Positions 61,436-64,000 of a stretch of DNA of 64,000 nt are shown here, piece by piece. Made by a program: the position numbers and the translations under genes. This stretch comes from Mesorhizobium sp. M1C.F.Ca.ET.210.01.1.1. GTDB lineage: Bacteria; Pseudomonadota; Alphaproteobacteria; Rhizobiales; Rhizobiaceae. How positions within the stretch are numbered: the first letter of the stretch is position 1; each line of letters starts with the position of its first letter. The DNA lies in NCBI RefSeq assembly GCF_004791585.1, contig NZ_SRUU01000007.1:62001-126000 (forward strand), given 5' to 3'. The notes under the pieces were generated by a model. It ran no database searches. It was not told the origin of the DNA and was given only the letters and a program-made list of their open reading frames with translations.

Positions 61436-61781
61436 GGCTGACCTCCACTCAGGCGTTTCCCAAGAGAGCGATCAGCAAAAGTGGAAACCGGTTTTGCGTC
61501 CGATCGCACCCTTTGAAGAGCGGCGGCCGGCCTGTTCGGCCGTCGCGGGCGGGGTTGTTGCTCACCACCTGCCGAAGGCCATCGTCACACGGGTTCGCGG
61601 AGAGGGCAAGGAAAATAGGAACGCCAATTGCCTTGCCGGCTTCTGAATTGGGCGCCGGTCGGCTTTACAATCGCATGGTCGACCTCAATCATGCTAGCGC
61701 CCGGAGCGATGTGGAGCGAATATCCGACTGCCAATCCGGCTTGCCCGCGTGGACGGCCGTCATACCTTGAGGATTTGAACG
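61436..61781. other. Intergenic stretch upstream of the EF-G-like and cupin genes
   Basis: Holds a palindromic repeat (61468-61507) and nothing else recognisable; an AT-poor divergent promoter region. No RNA gene or coding frame seen. Confidence 0.5.
61468..61507. repeat. Palindromic GCGATC...GATCGC repeat with GCAAAA/TTTTGC core
   Basis: Arms GCGATC (61468-61473) and GATCGC (61502-61507), inner GCAAAA (61475-61480) and TTTTGC, with GTGGAAACCGG between. The GCAAAAGTGG...CCGGTTTTGCG centre is a sequence I recall as common in rhizobial intergenic repeats. Confidence 0.6.
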
Positions 61782-62177
61782 ATGAAGATCATCGCATGCG
61801 GCAGCGTGCCGACGATTATCGCGCCCGAAAAGTATTTCACCGGCAAGGTGCTGCAGACGCCGATCATCGAGAAGGAGGCGCCGGCGCGGCTCAGGGCCAC
61901 GCTGGTCAGCTTCGAACCGGGCGCCCGCACCCATTGGCACACGCACCCTCTCGGCCAGACGCTCTATGTCACGTCGGGCGCCGGGCTTGCACAGACATGG
62001 GGCGGGCCGATCGAGGTGATCAGAGCGGGCGATGTCATCTCCTTCGCGCCGGGCGAAAAGCACTGGCACGGCGCCGGGCCGAAAACCGCAATGACGCATG
62101 TTGCCATGCAGGAGGCGCTGGACGGCGTCCATGCCGACTGGCTGGAGGCGGTCACCGACGAGCAGTATGGCGGCTGA
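61782..62177 (+). CDS. Cupin-domain protein
   Basis: A 131-residue single cupin. SFEPGARTHWHTHPLGQTLY has the metal motif (three His; the acid ligand is not obvious), and ISFAPGEKHWHGA holds the later His. Such proteins often bind divalent metal and may be carboxymuconolactone-decarboxylase-associated or quercetinase-like; substrate unknown. GAGGAT-like site precedes the ATG. Convergent with the aminotransferase gene. Confidence 0.85.
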   Translation: MKIIACGSVPTIIAPEKYFTGKVLQTPIIEKEAPARLRATLVSFEPGARTHWHTHPLGQTLYVTSGAGLAQTWGGPIEVIRAGDVISFAPGEKHWHGAGPKTAMTHVAMQEALDGVHADWLEAVTDEQYGG

Positions 62178-62187
62178 AATACCCACC

Positions 62188-62212
62188 AAAAAACCCGGCG
62201 CGAAGCCGGGTT
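62188..62212 (-). terminator. Intrinsic terminator after the aspartate aminotransferase gene
   Basis: AACCCGGC (62192-62199) and GCCGGGTT (62205-62212) form an eight-base stem with a GCGAA loop. On the minus strand it is followed by TTTT, so it ends the aminotransferase gene; the other side has only weak T. Confidence 0.85.
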
Positions 62213-62237
62213 CTCTCATTGGTCGCCGCGTTGCCCG

Positions 62238-63500
<1,263 letters not shown>

Positions 63501-63644
63501 TCATCGGCCCAAGCGCAAGCATTGTCGGATGATCCAGGGGTCAAGGTGGCGTGAGCGGCAACTATAAATTCATCAACGACCGGTAAACCCTTGGCTGGCA
63601 GGATCGCAGATTGAATTCCGCCGGTTTGGCCGAGCGAGGGACCT

Positions 63645-64000
63645 TTGTCGCGCAGCATCGGGCTTGCTCATATCATCCGTCATGACGACGGCACCTCCAG
63701 CGGTGTCTGGGGCATCTACACGCTGCAGAGCGCCTTCCAGCCGATCTTCGCCTTCAACGACGGCAAGCTTTCGGTCGTCGCCTTCGAGGGATTGATCCGC
63801 CCGTTTCGCGACGGCGAGCCGCAGTCGCCGATGAGCTTTTTCGGCACTTGTCCGGCTGGCGACCGGCTGCATATCGAGGCGCTGACTAGGACGCTGCACC
63901 TGCTCAACGCCGGCGCCTGCCTGCCCGAAGAGGCGTCCGTCTTCGTCAATTTCGATCCGTCGGTGTTCACCGACCGCGCTATTGCCGACAAGGCACTGCG
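63645..64000 (+). CDS. EAL-domain protein, 5' part
   Basis: The first 118 codons of a gene that leaves the window on the right. TTG at 63645 follows GAGGG by a few bases; MSRSIGLAHIIRHDDGTSSG begins the product. The segment YTLQSAFQPIFAFNDGKLSV followed by AFEGLIRPFRDGE is the start of an EAL phosphodiesterase domain, with EGL in place of EAL. EAL enzymes hydrolyse cyclic di-GMP; whether the rest keeps the catalytic residues cannot be seen. Confidence 0.75.
   Translation, partial: MSRSIGLAHIIRHDDGTSSGVWGIYTLQSAFQPIFAFNDGKLSVVAFEGLIRPFRDGEPQSPMSFFGTCPAGDRLHIEALTRTLHLLNAGACLPEEASVFVNFDPSVFTDRAIADKAL

Overview
The window is a stretch of high-GC alphaproteobacterial chromosome, most likely from Mesorhizobium or a close relative in the Rhizobiales. 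The evidence is the gene content and order (an AsnC regulator, trxB, an LsrB-type LysR gene and AbcR-like small RNAs in one block; a BA14K-domain protein; a very long UvrB; DUF3775, DUF3137 and DUF1428 proteins) and the many short palindromic intergenic repeats of the kind common in these genomes. It looks like ordinary core chromosome. I see no rRNA, tRNA, CRISPR array, insertion sequence, integrase or phage gene. Family names rest on motifs and remembered family features, not on searches.

Layout. 1-8.9 kb: a truncated alpha/beta hydrolase, a fosmidomycin-resistance-type MFS exporter divergent from an AraC regulator, prs, a lipoprotein, and a minus-strand run of lgt, an NDUFAF7-like methyltransferase, pgeF and an M24-fold protein whose metal ligands appear to be missing; a UbiK-like gene is divergent from lgt. 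9.2-17.8 kb: YbjN-type protein, CsaA, a membrane protein, a GT4 glycosyltransferase, a MarR/OmpR-type regulator/histidine kinase operon, ilvE and a glyoxalase-II-like hydrolase. 17.8-25.1 kb: BA14K protein, two cold-shock genes, a two-domain Kazal-like lipoprotein, a TPR-sulfotransferase, small stress-type proteins, and an ABC-F gene preceded by a candidate promoter and a 21-codon leader ORF. 25.2-35.5 kb: uvrB, which carries an in-frame palindromic repeat, then exported or membrane proteins of unknown role and a lipid kinase. 35.6-39.3 kb: a three-gene oxidoreductase/enolase-family operon with 4-base overlaps. 39.5-48.8 kb: thioesterase, HxlR regulator with its divergent flavin reductase, a GH144-like glycosidase, a CBS/CorC membrane protein, two extensin-family proteins and a TPR protein. 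48.9-55.5 kb: greA, then what looks like a complete ADP-L-glycero-D-manno-heptose synthesis and transfer set (hldD-waaF-waaC on minus, hldE-gmhA-gmhB on plus). 55.5-64 kb: asnC-type gene, trxB, lsrB-like gene, a methyltransferase, two small RNA candidates, an EF-G-like GTPase, a cupin protein, an aspartate aminotransferase and the start of an EAL-domain gene.

How the genes work together. The clearest pathway is inner-core LPS heptose: GmhA, HldE, GmhB and HldD make ADP-heptose and WaaC and WaaF transfer it. The clearest regulatory block is trxB, the LsrB-like regulator and the tandem small RNAs, an order that matches the AbcR (alpha-r15) locus of Sinorhizobium and Brucella. The most interesting less-described signals are the leader ORF before the ABC-F gene, a terminator-like hairpin in the greA leader, a 142-base palindrome that exactly fills the space between greA and waaC, and the repeat inserted in frame into uvrB.
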